DNA of 64,000 bases, taken from NCBI RefSeq assembly GCF_037975245.1, contig NC_092577.1:20086898-20150897 (forward strand), written 5' to 3'. Of this stretch, positions 51,301 through 54,900 are shown piece by piece. Position numbers and translations under genes: made by a program. The notes below the pieces were generated by a model. The model was not told the DNA's origin. It saw only the letters and a program-made list of their open reading frames with translations, and did no database searches. Numbering within the stretch: the stretch's first letter is position 1; every line of letters begins with the position of its first letter. Source of the DNA: Apostichopus japonicus. Its lineage: Eukaryota > Echinodermata > Holothuroidea > Aspidochirotida > Stichopodidae.

Positions 51301-51916
51301 ATGGATACAAAGAGGGTACAGTTTGTCAGTGCAGAGACAGTGTAATTCAAGGTAATGAGAGCAATGCTTAGCATGGTCTCAGTATTACATAACCAACAAA
51401 TGAAAGAGGAATATTTTGCAAAATTCTCTGTTTTTGAAATGATTAAGTATCAACTAGTAACTACAGAATCAACCTAAATTCAAAAAACCATAAAAATAAA
51501 ACAATTGTAATTCAAAACAAGAACACCAACTACAACAATGTTAATGGTCACTTATCAGAGGTTTCTTCCATTTTCTTTGAAATGAAATATGTATGTTTGA
51601 TCTTGTTCCTCAACATCCTCTGAATTTTTTAACAACCCTGGGTATTGGAAAAGAAAATACCCCTTAACGAATTGTCTTTCTGCAAAAACTCCGTACGCTG
51701 AAAGAGAAACAAGACAGGGTATTTTGCTTGATACTGTTTCTCAAGAATCTGGCTGGATTGTTCCATTTTTAATTTTATGTAAATACTAGTACATCTAAAA
51801 CACTTACCAACTTCCTCACTGATATATCTAATGTTTATCCCAGGTGGGTCCTTCCGATTCCGGATCCATTGAGTAGCCGCCGTGGCCATTCGACCTCTTC
51901 TTTTAGACCGATCCAT
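262..51916 (-). CDS. SET domain + zinc finger + tyrosine-recombinase-like gene (partial, spans nested transposons)
   Basis: Composite gene model. Minus-strand exons in order: 51916-51808, 51697-51556, 49500-49305, 49068-49032, 47701-47627, 9769-9692, 4342-4280, 3481-3404, 2698-1231, 385-262; it continues beyond the window. Every junction keeps phase and no exon has an in-frame stop. Acceptors are AG and donors GT, except the donor after 51556, which reads ATAAGT. The product would be a SET-type protein methyltransferase domain, an acidic linker, two zinc fingers, and a tyrosine-recombinase-like catalytic domain whose second half lies off the left edge. I recall similar multi-domain proteins in fish and marine invertebrates but could not check. 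The 37-kb and LINE insertions all fall in introns between the linker exons. The function of the fusion is unknown; a domesticated or still-mobile Crypton-like recombinase gene is an inference. The first exon may have a 5' UTR exon further right. Confidence 0.72.
386..1230 (-). other. Intron of recombinase-like gene
   Basis: AT-rich gene-free stretch between the two recombinase exons. Donor GTGAGT at 1230-1225 and acceptor at 387-386. I see no ORF with family features and no clear repeat in it. Confidence 0.55.
1231..2698 (-). CDS. Large exon: acidic linker, two zinc fingers, start of tyrosine-recombinase-like domain
   Basis: Open for 488 codons. It begins after a polypyrimidine-AG acceptor at 2700-2699 and ends at donor GTGAGT. 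Order: Ser/Glu/Asp-rich linker; a C2H2-like finger (CPFGC then HLLGKMH); an RNRGDNKHN segment; a C2HC-like finger (CPSC then H and C); a helical region; and the box YNRRRPGDV at the end, which matches the first catalytic arginine box of tyrosine recombinases. The paralogue at 57-59 kb has the same order of elements. The reading frame is intact, unlike the paralogue. The protein starts upstream through spliced exons, so the first ATG inside this exon is not the real start. Confidence 0.75.
2699..3403 (-). other. Intron with short tandem motif
   Basis: Gene-free intron between the zinc-finger exon and the last linker exon. Around 3311-3345 a short AGCTATATAAGCTATTAAG motif is repeated. The stretch from about 3340 recurs at about 4757, marking the edge of the tandem duplication unit. 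Confidence 0.5.
3404..3481 (-). CDS. Short phase-1 linker exon (unit 1 copy)
   Basis: 78-nt exon between acceptor TTTCTCATAG and donor GTAATTTG. Both ends are phase 1, so it can be added or skipped without changing frame. It encodes a Ser/Asn/Asp-rich peptide starting VMETPNSEC. It joins in phase to the zinc-finger exon at 2698. A near-identical copy lies at 9769-9692 and a diverged relative at 47701-47627, so this is one member of a duplicated exon series. Confidence 0.7.
3482..4279 (-). other. Intron; duplicated segment 3516-4010
   Basis: Bases about 3516-4010 are closely repeated at about 46817-47340, immediately right of the 37-kb element. Here the text runs GGTAGCTAGAAGCATTT without interruption, so this copy is a natural empty site for that element. 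No coding sequence is seen. Confidence 0.8.
4280..4342 (-). CDS. Short phase-1 linker exon
   Basis: 63-nt candidate exon with donor GTAATTTC and acceptor CAACCCTAG (weak pyrimidine tract). Open in phase 1-1 and encoding GELSGRPPSTKEMNND-type linker residues. It lies at the equivalent position within a repeat unit as the neighbouring linker exons. Less certain than the others because of the weak acceptor. Confidence 0.5.
5015..6088 (+). CDS. LINE ORF1 nucleic-acid-binding protein with three CCHC knuckles
   Basis: 357-residue protein starting MASRRDSR. The frame stays open upstream to 4766, but the GC-rich coding style and the LINE boundary at 4797 favour the ATG at 5015. Residues about 1-145 resemble the RNA-binding part of Tx1/Jockey-type ORF1 proteins. 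Three zinc knuckles follow: CFRCGETGHEAKGC, CGRCLRLGHDSTAC and CSLCGKEGHVFRAC. The tail is rich in Pro, Ser and Asp/Glu. The expected role is binding LINE RNA to form the retrotransposition particle. The stop at 6086-6088 lies 20 bases before the ORF2 start, in a different frame, so ORF2 probably depends on reinitiation or a bicistronic mechanism. The ORF looks intact. Confidence 0.88.
   Translation: MASRRDSRIVKLSFTGEQAVPPVQVFSILKSKGVVVPGEVDALQALQGRNTYDLRFTSDVARQKGVTLLSNVEGMTVTPYERSVWVTIIHVGLEVRQELVVTVLGRFGAVKAAKMCSYAQAPGVLNGHRQVRIDLKQDIAGHKAHVRYPGQPRTCFRCGETGHEAKGCPNKKCGRCLRLGHDSTACPNEVVCSLCGKEGHVFRACPSSYVSRTKSGGKSSSDAPTTSREEGESGGILPSPAPGSPSPVVADPNPVPAPRKSPPASPINSSSSVPSPPPVSPDPEALSDGESVVIDSPEVLSDSDSGESVISEPKRATGTSWYDEMGEPSLKRSASSDDSDDDMSSRARLKLTESSSS
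6109..9369 (+). CDS. LINE ORF2: AP endonuclease, reverse transcriptase, zinc-finger tail (frameshifted end)
   Basis: 1086-residue ORF starting MAHTLSVATLNVNG. The N-terminal APE-type endonuclease shows LNVNG, QETH, GDFN and SDHD. The reverse transcriptase shows a PKSGDPLDPRNKRPITLLN block, RQGCPLSPLLY and the catalytic YADD at about residues 681-684. Near residue 990 is a C..C..H..C finger typical of this class. Role: nicks target DNA and copies the LINE RNA there. The frame ends at 9369 after RQSWRR. The truncated copy at 48 kb, with one extra T in a T-run and otherwise near-identical DNA, reads on to VVF-stop, equivalent to 9500 here. This copy therefore seems to have lost one base near 9329 and about 45 C-terminal residues. 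Confidence 0.9.
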   Translation: MAHTLSVATLNVNGMRDHRKRSRIFQYCKSMEVDCVCLQETHILEEDVPLWAYEWGGELHASFGSSSSCGTVILLSARQAGCATRVETDHEGRLVCILFKYPQGNIAICNVYAPNRPSARRDFFNTLPSFVPGSAPCVMVGDFNCVPDSGLDRLGTSVSASPDAGITELDRFTSAHLLADVWRHMHPCSTGYTWVRPNGEDASRIDRVYAPVSFTFSGCETLSCPLSDHDTVVARFVLPSIFPIGRGLWKLNCRILGEAEFRQGFETRYKGWQTLKPAFASTSQWWDEVKLRIKRYAIQYCVTRARRRREKFSKLCAEVKFGDPSAVIALQTYLDEKYHGARVRARVEAVEAEERPSLRFYQSVSSSAGDRRVPSVRATDGTVVSDPHGIVRVYKEYYSSLFTRGNVDLSAQADLLRGISKTVPHDVNDILGGEITTVELWKALSKMKNGKSPGSDGLPREFYRTFWAIIGPDIRAVFEDAFQNGLLNQSQRLGMITLLPKSGDPLDPRNKRPITLLNVDYKLLAKALCNRLALAMPHLVGDLQTCAVKGHCIQQNLWLMRDLTDFVIERDLPCALVSLDQQKAFDMVDRGFLMNVLETFQLHPNFRNWISVLYEESFSSVIVNGFCSEVFNVERGVRQGCPLSPLLYVLFSESLSRLLERDSRLVPFVVPGGAKVKCAQYADDVTCVVSSLGSFRALSQDLSIFERATGAKLNPEKTKGLRLGSWRYRDLPFGASWSDQNIKINGIWFGYDAPGDVTWSERAEVFESRLETFGTRWLSILGKVTVVNRFVSPILWYPGAVYPIPRRVLVRLERAIFSFIWSGGTELVKRAVMYQKLEKGGLGVVHLGSKLTCLLFKQLFVAVTDPGLPSSYFVRFWGGLHLRRWVPALFSNREPNSSTPNSVVRVICSALIELPPVDLSQPALVHSSLRDRALNAIFVQGRHPVEVWRSVHSGLNGCRLRDLAWRIAHGALVTNLKRYHWRLGDGLCPRTGCDSLESTAHVFWHCPFVLNLWEWFQSWTDRLTGDRSWSVGQGFVLYGLDPPVCSVAVLQRIIYVCSVVKKLIWRNRCDVVLGRNLPVGRQSWRR
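9692..9769 (-). CDS. Short phase-1 linker exon (unit 2 copy)
   Basis: 78-nt duplicate of the exon at 3481-3404, differing at only two positions within the exon, with acceptor and donor kept. Squeezed between the LINE 3' end (9661) and the left end of the 37-kb element (9810). Its phase 1-1 design keeps the frame. Whether it is used in mature RNA cannot be told from sequence. Confidence 0.6.
9804..9809. repeat. Left target-site duplication TAGTAG
   Basis: Six bases TAGTAG directly before the left inverted repeat; the same six follow the right end at 46811-46816. In the empty paralogue near 3516 the site occurs once, as TAGAAG. Confidence 0.85.
9810..10087 (+). repeat. Left terminal inverted repeat of the 37-kb element
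   Basis: Matches the reverse complement of 46564-46810 from TATGAAGTG at the tip to GTGGGAGGAGC at the inner edge, with some substitutions and indels. Very AT-rich, with a run of TTATGCATAAC/TTATGCGATA-type motifs in the middle and a more GC-rich inner part (GTCATGTTCGGCGCGGT). Ends with a TATAAAAG promoter-like box. Confidence 0.88.
10051..10058 (+). promoter_or_regulatory. TATA box in left TIR
   Basis: TATAAAAG reading inward, 79 bases before the first plausible ATG (10137) of the integrase gene. The same box sits at the mirror position in the right TIR, which suggests each TIR is the promoter of the gene next to it. Confidence 0.55.
10574..10690 (+). repeat. Dispersed repeat, copy A
   Basis: GC-rich C/G-tract repeat beginning AGTGTTCTCCATGA and containing CCACCCAAGTGAAAATTG. 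An inverted copy occurs at about 30748-30890. The nature (MITE or SINE tail) is unclear. It lies in the first intron of the integrase gene. Confidence 0.6.
11063..12661 (+). other. Integrase intron with TACTG microsatellite
   Basis: Gene-free intron between integrase exons 2 and 3. At about 11344-11440 there is a (GTACT)n-type simple repeat. Nothing else recognisable. Confidence 0.55.
12825..15418 (+). other. Integrase intron with direct repeats
   Basis: Gene-free intron. A segment of about 85 bp (ATTATCAGAATGCAAACATG...) at 14759-14850 recurs at 15281-15363, and a TTTCATGGATTTT segment near 14957 recurs near 15223. This indicates a local direct duplication with about 270-520 bp spacing. Confidence 0.55.
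16233..17350. repeat. Degenerate tandem repeat with TAACTCGCATTAC motif
   Basis: Just past the integrase stop. The motif TAACTCGCATTAC or close variants occur near 16235, 16378, 16563-16590, 16741, 16919-16940 and 17290-17345. The blocks 16378-16740 and 16741-17000 align with each other over their length, giving a unit of about 363 bp made of two diverged half-units. No coding capacity. Confidence 0.65.
17351..21122. other. Gene-free centre between integrase and HECT genes
   Basis: AT-rich DNA between the convergent 3' ends of the two cargo genes. Contains a G-run at about 19090-19108 and no ORF with recognisable features or splice-consistent coding signal. Confidence 0.5.
21123..21355 (-). 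CDS. HECT C-lobe terminal exon
   Basis: Last exon of the ligase-like gene, from acceptor TTCTATTTTTTAG to stop TGA. Encodes DDTDAHILAKFATGSSS, then SPIANTCQCSIMFPQG. The Cys after ANT is at the place of the HECT catalytic cysteine, and FATGSS is the usual motif before it. The C-terminus ends GEYFGRF, so the aromatic residue near the end that HECT proteins use is present. This exon itself is unbroken. Confidence 0.82.
21720..22480. repeat. Dispersed repeat block with TGACCTTTGACC and CA-rich core
   Basis: Contains units of CATATGACCTTTGACC...AATCAATAGG, then AATATGGCTAACAAATGTACCA, AGATAACGTGGTTACAAGCTTGG, a (CA)n run and AGGTGTACATTACATTCAG. The same order recurs at 44236-44620. Lies in the last HECT intron. 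Type unknown. Confidence 0.6.
22481..23946 (-). other. Last HECT intron, remainder
   Basis: AT-rich intron; I see no further feature besides loosely repeated CATTAATATTCATG-like tracts. Confidence 0.45.
24230..25491 (-). other. HECT intron with a TATA-containing promoter-like segment
   Basis: About 24890-25080 has GGTATAAAAGG followed by CGTC/CGCT-rich sequence (CTCCGTCAGCGCTCCGTGATC) unlike the AT-rich intron around it. It could be a solo LTR or other element promoter, but I could not find flanking duplications or terminal repeats. Confidence 0.3.
25600..26569 (-). other. HECT intron
   Basis: Gene-free AT-rich intron between the exon starting 25599 and the exon ending 26570. Nothing recognised. 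Confidence 0.45.
27225..27414. mobile_element. hAT-type MITE, 190 bp
   Basis: Short GC-rich element with ends CAGGGGCGGCGCC and GGCACCGCCCCTG (imperfect inverted repeats), flanked by an exact 8-bp duplication CTGGATGA at 27217-27224 and 27415-27422. No coding capacity. An 8-bp duplication with CAG...CTG-like ends is typical of hAT non-autonomous elements. Inserted in the HECT gene intron. Confidence 0.75.
30748..30890 (-). repeat. Dispersed repeat, copy B (inverted relative to 10574)
   Basis: Reverse complement begins CAGTGTTCTCCACGAGGGG and contains CCACCCAAGTGAAAATTG, matching copy A. The G/C-tract body consists of repeated GGGGGCA-type blocks. Confidence 0.6.
31005..31563. repeat. About 145-bp tandem repeat
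   Basis: Four or so diverged units in the HECT intron. The last unit is cut by the CACTA element: the unit text stops at ...CTCATATGA and resumes at 44236 with GACATTTGACTTATTTC. Confidence 0.6.
31590..32215 (+). repeat. Left subterminal repeat array of CACTA element
   Basis: Repeats of about 40-45 bp with AAGACTATGCAAGATAA, TTACAGGATTGTACAGGAC and TTTTGAA in order. Reverse-complement copies fill 41955-43570. ORFs read across it only because of the repeat period and are not genes. Confidence 0.85.
32315..37122 (-). CDS. BEN-domain protein gene of the CACTA element, six exons, intact
   Basis: Exons: 37122-37035, 35781-35609, 35007-34851, 34186-34065, 33272-33080, 32427-32315. All have GT-AG borders and consistent phases; total 846 nt, 281 residues plus stop. 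Order: N-terminus MSANSKTIGATVDVEYED; Ser/Glu/Lys-rich part (KYISSSESDEEQES); coiled coil (ENKKLNKELAELRSLNFKLQN region); Pro/Ser/Glu linker; BEN domain from SRAVALFIRDVATVTFGREVL through KPALPTEKVTALL to the Lys-rich C-terminus ending KRRLVDL. BEN domains bind DNA or mediate chromatin contacts, so a role in recognising the element ends or in silencing escape is possible but inferred. It starts back-to-back with the transposase. No lesion was seen, in contrast to the transposase. Confidence 0.82.
37123..38084. promoter_or_regulatory. Divergent spacer between BEN and transposase genes
   Basis: About 960 bp between the two start codons. A GCATAAAAGG box near 37260 lies upstream of the BEN start. 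Richer in CG dinucleotides than its surroundings near 37050-37280. Likely a shared promoter region; inferred from position only. Confidence 0.4.
38085..41505 (+). pseudogene. EnSpm/CACTA transposase (Tnp2/DUF4218-like), disrupted
   Basis: Exons 38085-38187, 38518-38714 (weak GTTTAA donor) and 39302-41505. The protein starts MKARRAVSYKRYLEDD, has an acidic middle, then the transposase domain (SLSWNTDGAPIFKSS, YGCNWCYQKG, DYMHCVLLGTCRHLFQLWF) and the DUF4218-like part (KYWKASEFRNFLLYYSVP, WGPLWANSAFGYED). These match the usual animal EnSpm transposase blocks. Lesions in exon 3: frameshift near 39518, TAA at 39804-39806, TGA at 40677-40679, and a frameshift in the T-run near 41168-41176. This copy cannot make a full enzyme. 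Expected role when intact: cut-and-paste movement using the subterminal arrays. Confidence 0.85.
38188..38517 (+). other. Transposase intron carrying element repeats
   Basis: Contains diverged copies of the AGTCCTGTA / AATCCTGT / TTGCATAGTC subterminal motifs, showing that the array spread into internal introns. More copies occur around 39080-39150. Confidence 0.55.
41955..43570 (-). repeat. Right subterminal repeat array of CACTA element
   Basis: About 35-40 units of AATCCTGTAAATTATC, TTGCATAGTC, TTTCAAAAGTCCTGTAC in the orientation opposite to the left array. Some units are grouped into higher-order copies, for example the CATAAGTCCCGTTAATCCC variant repeated several times at 42160-42480. 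Confidence 0.85.
43680..44220 (+). repeat. Second, distinct right-end repeat array (GAAGGATTCCTGCATG)
   Basis: Between the main right array and the right terminus there are about 15 units of TATGAAGGATTCCTGCATG type, about 30-36 bp long. It merges into the terminal bases CCTGCAGGATTCCTACAGGACTTTT-like motif. The left end has no matching block of comparable size. Confidence 0.75.
44236..44620. repeat. Dispersed repeat block, copy 2
   Basis: Resumes the repeat unit broken by the CACTA element and repeats the order seen at 21720-22480 (AATATGGCTAACA, AGATAACGTGGTTACAAGCTTGG, CA-run, AGGTGTACATTACATTCAG, CAAGTCCTCGGACGTTA). Confidence 0.6.
44966..45160 (-). CDS. HECT gene exon 2 (Arg/Gly-rich)
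   Basis: 195-nt exon with acceptor TTCATTGTAG and donor GTAAGT, open in the phase set by exon 1. Encodes a helical start (NVFQTAHEEMRNLF), an Arg/Gly/Ser-rich stretch, and a hydrophobic strand VVVLLLTRNE. Its 3' partner exon is 14.9 kb away at 30054 because the CACTA element sits in the intron. Confidence 0.72.
45161..46220 (-). other. HECT intron 1
   Basis: AT-rich intron. A TAGGCCTAG-type motif is scattered through 45940-46210. No gene seen. Confidence 0.45.
46221..46339 (-). CDS. HECT gene first coding exon
   Basis: Starts at ATG 46339 (MSNNFTESEFSSL), encodes 39 full codons, and ends at donor GTAGGC in phase 2. It lies 252 bases inside the TATAAAAG box of the right TIR. The phase matches exon 2, giving RERPTNTNRNVFQ across the junction. 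Confidence 0.68.
46564..46810 (-). repeat. Right terminal inverted repeat of the 37-kb element
   Basis: Reverse complement starts TATGAAGTGTCATATGTGAC and follows the left repeat to GTGGGAGGAGC. Differences include a short ATT-repeat replacing about 35 bp of the left copy, and one fewer TA step in several runs. Confidence 0.88.
46591..46598 (-). promoter_or_regulatory. TATA box in right TIR
   Basis: TATAAAAG on minus at the mirror position of the left one, upstream of the first HECT exon. Confidence 0.55.
46811..46816. repeat. Right target-site duplication TAGTAG
   Basis: Follows the right TIR directly and is followed by CATTTAAACTTCTCAATG, which continues the uninterrupted paralogue at about 3522. 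Confidence 0.85.
46817..47340. repeat. Duplicated intron segment, copy of 3516-4010
   Basis: High similarity to unit 1 over about 500 bp, with a short internal tandem copy at 46890-46990 (ACATTACATACAATGGGGTT repeated as ACATTACATGCTATGGGGTT). The similarity fades just past 47340. Confidence 0.8.
47627..47701 (-). CDS. Short phase-1 linker exon (diverged copy)
   Basis: 75-nt exon, acceptor TGTTCATAG and donor GTAATTTC, phase 1 at both ends. Peptide VMETRDVEVAQRPQDTKETN. The start VMET matches the 3481 and 9769 exons, while the rest is diverged. Confidence 0.68.
48073..48621 (+). mobile_element. 5'-truncated LINE copy
   Basis: About 549 bp, nearly identical to 9113-9661, ending CACGTAAAAAGT. 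Flanked by a 9-bp duplication ACAATATAT (48064-48072 and 48622-48630), so it is a genuine retrotransposition event with 5' truncation. It carries one more T in the T-run than the long copy and so keeps the ORF2 tail open to TAA at 48458-48460 (ending GRPFVVF). Confidence 0.88.
49032..49068 (-). CDS. Small linker exon after SET domain
   Basis: 37-nt exon with acceptor TACTTTACAG and donor GTAATTAT. Encodes MSAGHPGTVKGK and ends in phase 1. It joins in phase to the SET exon on one side and the VMET exon on the other. It could also be an alternative start, since it begins with ATG. Confidence 0.58.
49305..49500 (-). CDS. SET domain, C-terminal exon
   Basis: 196-nt exon: YDATLSERLGRYANDEWRPKK, then a VDNIPIIAVYCLNNIEVGDE stretch, then IRFDYG. 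This order fits the second half of a SET domain: cofactor/substrate segment, beta hairpin, and the catalytic tyrosine motif (DYG). The usual NHS motif is replaced by AND, as in some diverged SET proteins, so methyltransferase activity is uncertain. Acceptor GATCGTTTCAG; donor GTAAGAG. Confidence 0.75.
49501..51555 (-). other. Intron between SET exons
   Basis: Gene-free. A roughly 100-bp repeat (CTATGCAATGAAGAGTGGAAA ... CATATAAAAATG CAATGTTA) occurs about three times between 50450 and 50770. A possible small exon at about 50399-50455 was considered but breaks the SET phase. Confidence 0.5.
51556..51697 (-). CDS. SET domain, middle exon (non-GT donor)
   Basis: 142-nt exon after acceptor CTTGTTTCTCTTTCAG. 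Encodes AYGVFAERQFVKGYFLFQYPG, then a linker and QTYIFHFKENGRNL, matching the first half of a SET domain (GVFA...F.KG...YPG). Phase 1 in and phase 2 out, which is exactly what the next exon needs (TG+T gives Cys in CYDAT). The base pair after the exon is AT in ATAAGTG where GTAAGTG is expected. Confidence 0.7.
51808..51916 (-). CDS. SET gene first identified exon
   Basis: ATG at 51916: MDRSKRRGRMATAATQWIRN, then RKDPPGINIRYISEEVG, ending at donor GTAAGT in phase 1. Lys/Arg-rich start and an N-terminal SET-flanking helix. An AG (TTTCTATCTAG) two bases before the ATG could be an acceptor, so a non-coding or further coding exon may lie to the right. Confidence 0.68.
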
Positions 51917-54900
51917 GTCTAGATAGAAATTGAATGTTATACTAAACATAAACTTTACATAAACCAAGTACTAGGAGTAGGCTACTGCTAAGTTACTCTA
52001 TGTAAAACATATCATGTAATGGAAGCAAAATCAATGTAATCCCAAAAAGAGTCAATGTAGCCTAAACCGGCAAATTCTGATATTACAAAAATCACTACTC
52101 ACCATAAGGCCTACGCTAGGCCCTCCCCAAATTTTGTTTGAAAAGAAAAGGCACCATTACTGGATTTGTGGAGCCTACACTACAATTCATTGTATATGGG
52201 CATCCTCAATACACAGTTGATTTGCGAAACAAAATAAGCGTATTGAATGAAATGTCACATCACTGTAGACAAACAAACACCAAGCAGTAAGGAAATCACA
52301 AAAGCAATTAACATAGTCTCTAATGCCAAAACAATGGCAAAAATTCAACACCATTTCCAGGTCTTCAATGTTTGTAATGATAAAATGACCAACAACAGTC
52401 CTGGGGTTAATGTAAATGGTATCCATAATTTTCTGCCATTTTGGGAATGCATCTGTAGACAACTCATCTGACGCGTTATATGTAGGCCTAGCTTAACTAG
52501 CATTAACACGGGAGAGATAGGATATACCCACAATGTGTTAGCAAGTTACACATAACATAAGGCCTACATAGGAAGCATAGGCTAACGTTATTCTAACAAA
52601 TTAGTTGGTTACGCACATTATGGGGTGTTAAAAGTTTTTTCGAAGGGTATTATCGCCAAGATATATGTATTAATCGTTCAGTGAACGTCCACCGAAAATT
52701 TTATTATGAACTACTTTTTAGAAAGTACGAATTTTTAGTCTGAAATTATCATTGTATAGCAAAAGAAATGGCTCGAGTTACCTTTCGACGTTCGATGAAT
52801 GTGGTCAGTACAACGAATATATACGTGCAAGCAAAAACGCGTACACGTGTTCGTGCATGTGTGTGTATGTCATTCCGGGGTTTCGTTGTGAGGGCGCTTT
52901 ACGAGAATCTACCAGCTTGATTACAAAGCTATATACAAATATTCTACATACACTTTGAGTATACAAAGTCACTGTGGGATATTTTTTTTTCAATTGCAAA
53001 CAGCCCGTAATGTCTATACCTACCAGTAGCGAAGATCGCAGCTGTGGGGTTAACCCCACAATGAAGAAAAACCCCACAACGATCGGTCCAACAAAAACAT
53101 AGTCCCACATTGTATCTCTTGCAAGAGCATACATACTTACATACATACATACATACATACATACTCACTTACATACATACGTACATACATACGCACCTGA
53201 TCTGCAATTCGAGGACCGGAAAAATCGTCCCGAATCGTCACACTAAGTGATGACTTGTATGCATTTCGAGGACTGTACATTCAAGTGTCAGTTTTAAGTT
53301 TTAATGGTCACAGGAGACCTTGCGTTGCCCCAAATCTTGGGGAGAAATACCTCATACACTTTACCTTTAAAGAGGAGAAAGGCTTTCACCTTGAAACATA
53401 GAACCATACCCAAATGCACAAAAAAGGACCGTACATACATGTATAAACACGGGCCGACTGAACAAGCGGAAAACACAGGACCATTCACAAATAAAGAAAC
53501 ACGGGACAGCACACACACAATGAAGAAACACAGGGCCTGCCAGTCATATAGAAACACGGAACTACACACATGCATTTCTAATGCACCCAATACATATGAT
53601 ATAACATATGAAATCAAAACCTATATGTAGAGATCAATCCACATGTCAAGCAGGACACATCTCCCTGCACATGATTGGTCTGGGGGAGATATTTATCAAA
53701 TAAAAGGTGGCTTTGATTAATTGAATTGTTTCCATGTTGGCGAATATTTCTGCAAAACTACAGCTATCAGCAGTACGCATATTAAAACCGCAAACATAGG
53801 GAACGGCTATGTTATCAGCTAGAAAAACAGGTTTCTCAAAGAGTTTACTCAACCTTTATTTAGTTGGACATAACGGTATAGTCGTAGCGAAACATATTCC
53901 CCAATATGACATCAAATGATAAAAGTGAACCATATATAAGAATGATATAATACTTGGTGACACAGAGAAAACATTGGCTGACTGATGATTATTATAACCT
54001 AACCATTTTTCTTCCTAAAGCTACTTAAACAGGCTTAGGTTAAAGATCAAGTATCCACAACCAAATGTTAAAGAAAAGCTGTTATATAACCAGCCTGAGG
54101 CAAACTGTAATAATACCTTTGTGAAAGTGGTTTTGAGTCTAATCAACAGTAATATGATCAAGAAGCATCACTTCACTTAAGTCTTTCAAATTTGGTAGTT
54201 TAAGCAGCCAATGTTAAAGGAGAAGCAAAGGTTTAGGTTTCAGTAACGAAAGAAAGGTGACATTTTAAACAACATGCATTAAACCACATCTTTTTATCTT
54301 GTTCATGCATCAATATATCACTATTCTTATGATCGACAAGAGAGCTCCCATTTTCCACACACAGTTGATTTGTAGTCTCTTCACACTCCTCTCCACACAA
54401 ACATACCATGACGTCATGACTCCTTGGCAAAATTAAGTAAGCCTGTCACATCATAATAGACTTGTCACAAGTTATTATGTTGGAAAATGGCAATCCCTTG
54501 TTAGAAACTGGAATGGTCACATCAGCACTTTCAACTTAGAGGCAAGGCATTCTTTAAGTTAGTAATTTGGGGAACAATTACCTTTATGAGGGGTGGGATC
54601 AAGGTTGCTGGTAGGAAGCGTTCATCATCTGGGAGTCAGTTGGAGGGCCAAAAATCTTCGAATTCAGCAGCAAAGATTTGCAAAGGTGTGTGGAGTACAG
54701 AGGTCTGGCCAGTAGCCAACTGCTCAGGTTTGATGGAACCAAAACTGCAAACCTCATGTAAAATGGGACAGCAGAACAATAAAAGACAATCAGTCTTGTG
54801 TGTTATTTTTCTACAGATGACATGCAGCTTATATTTGTTTATTTCTTAACAGCAGAATAACAATCACTTCTAGTTTAATGTAAATCATATCCTTTGTTAT

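Noticed and set aside
54586-54849. Plus ORF MRGGIKVAGRKRSSSGSQ
   Set aside because: No motif, no splice partners and ordinary intergenic composition; kept out for lack of support.
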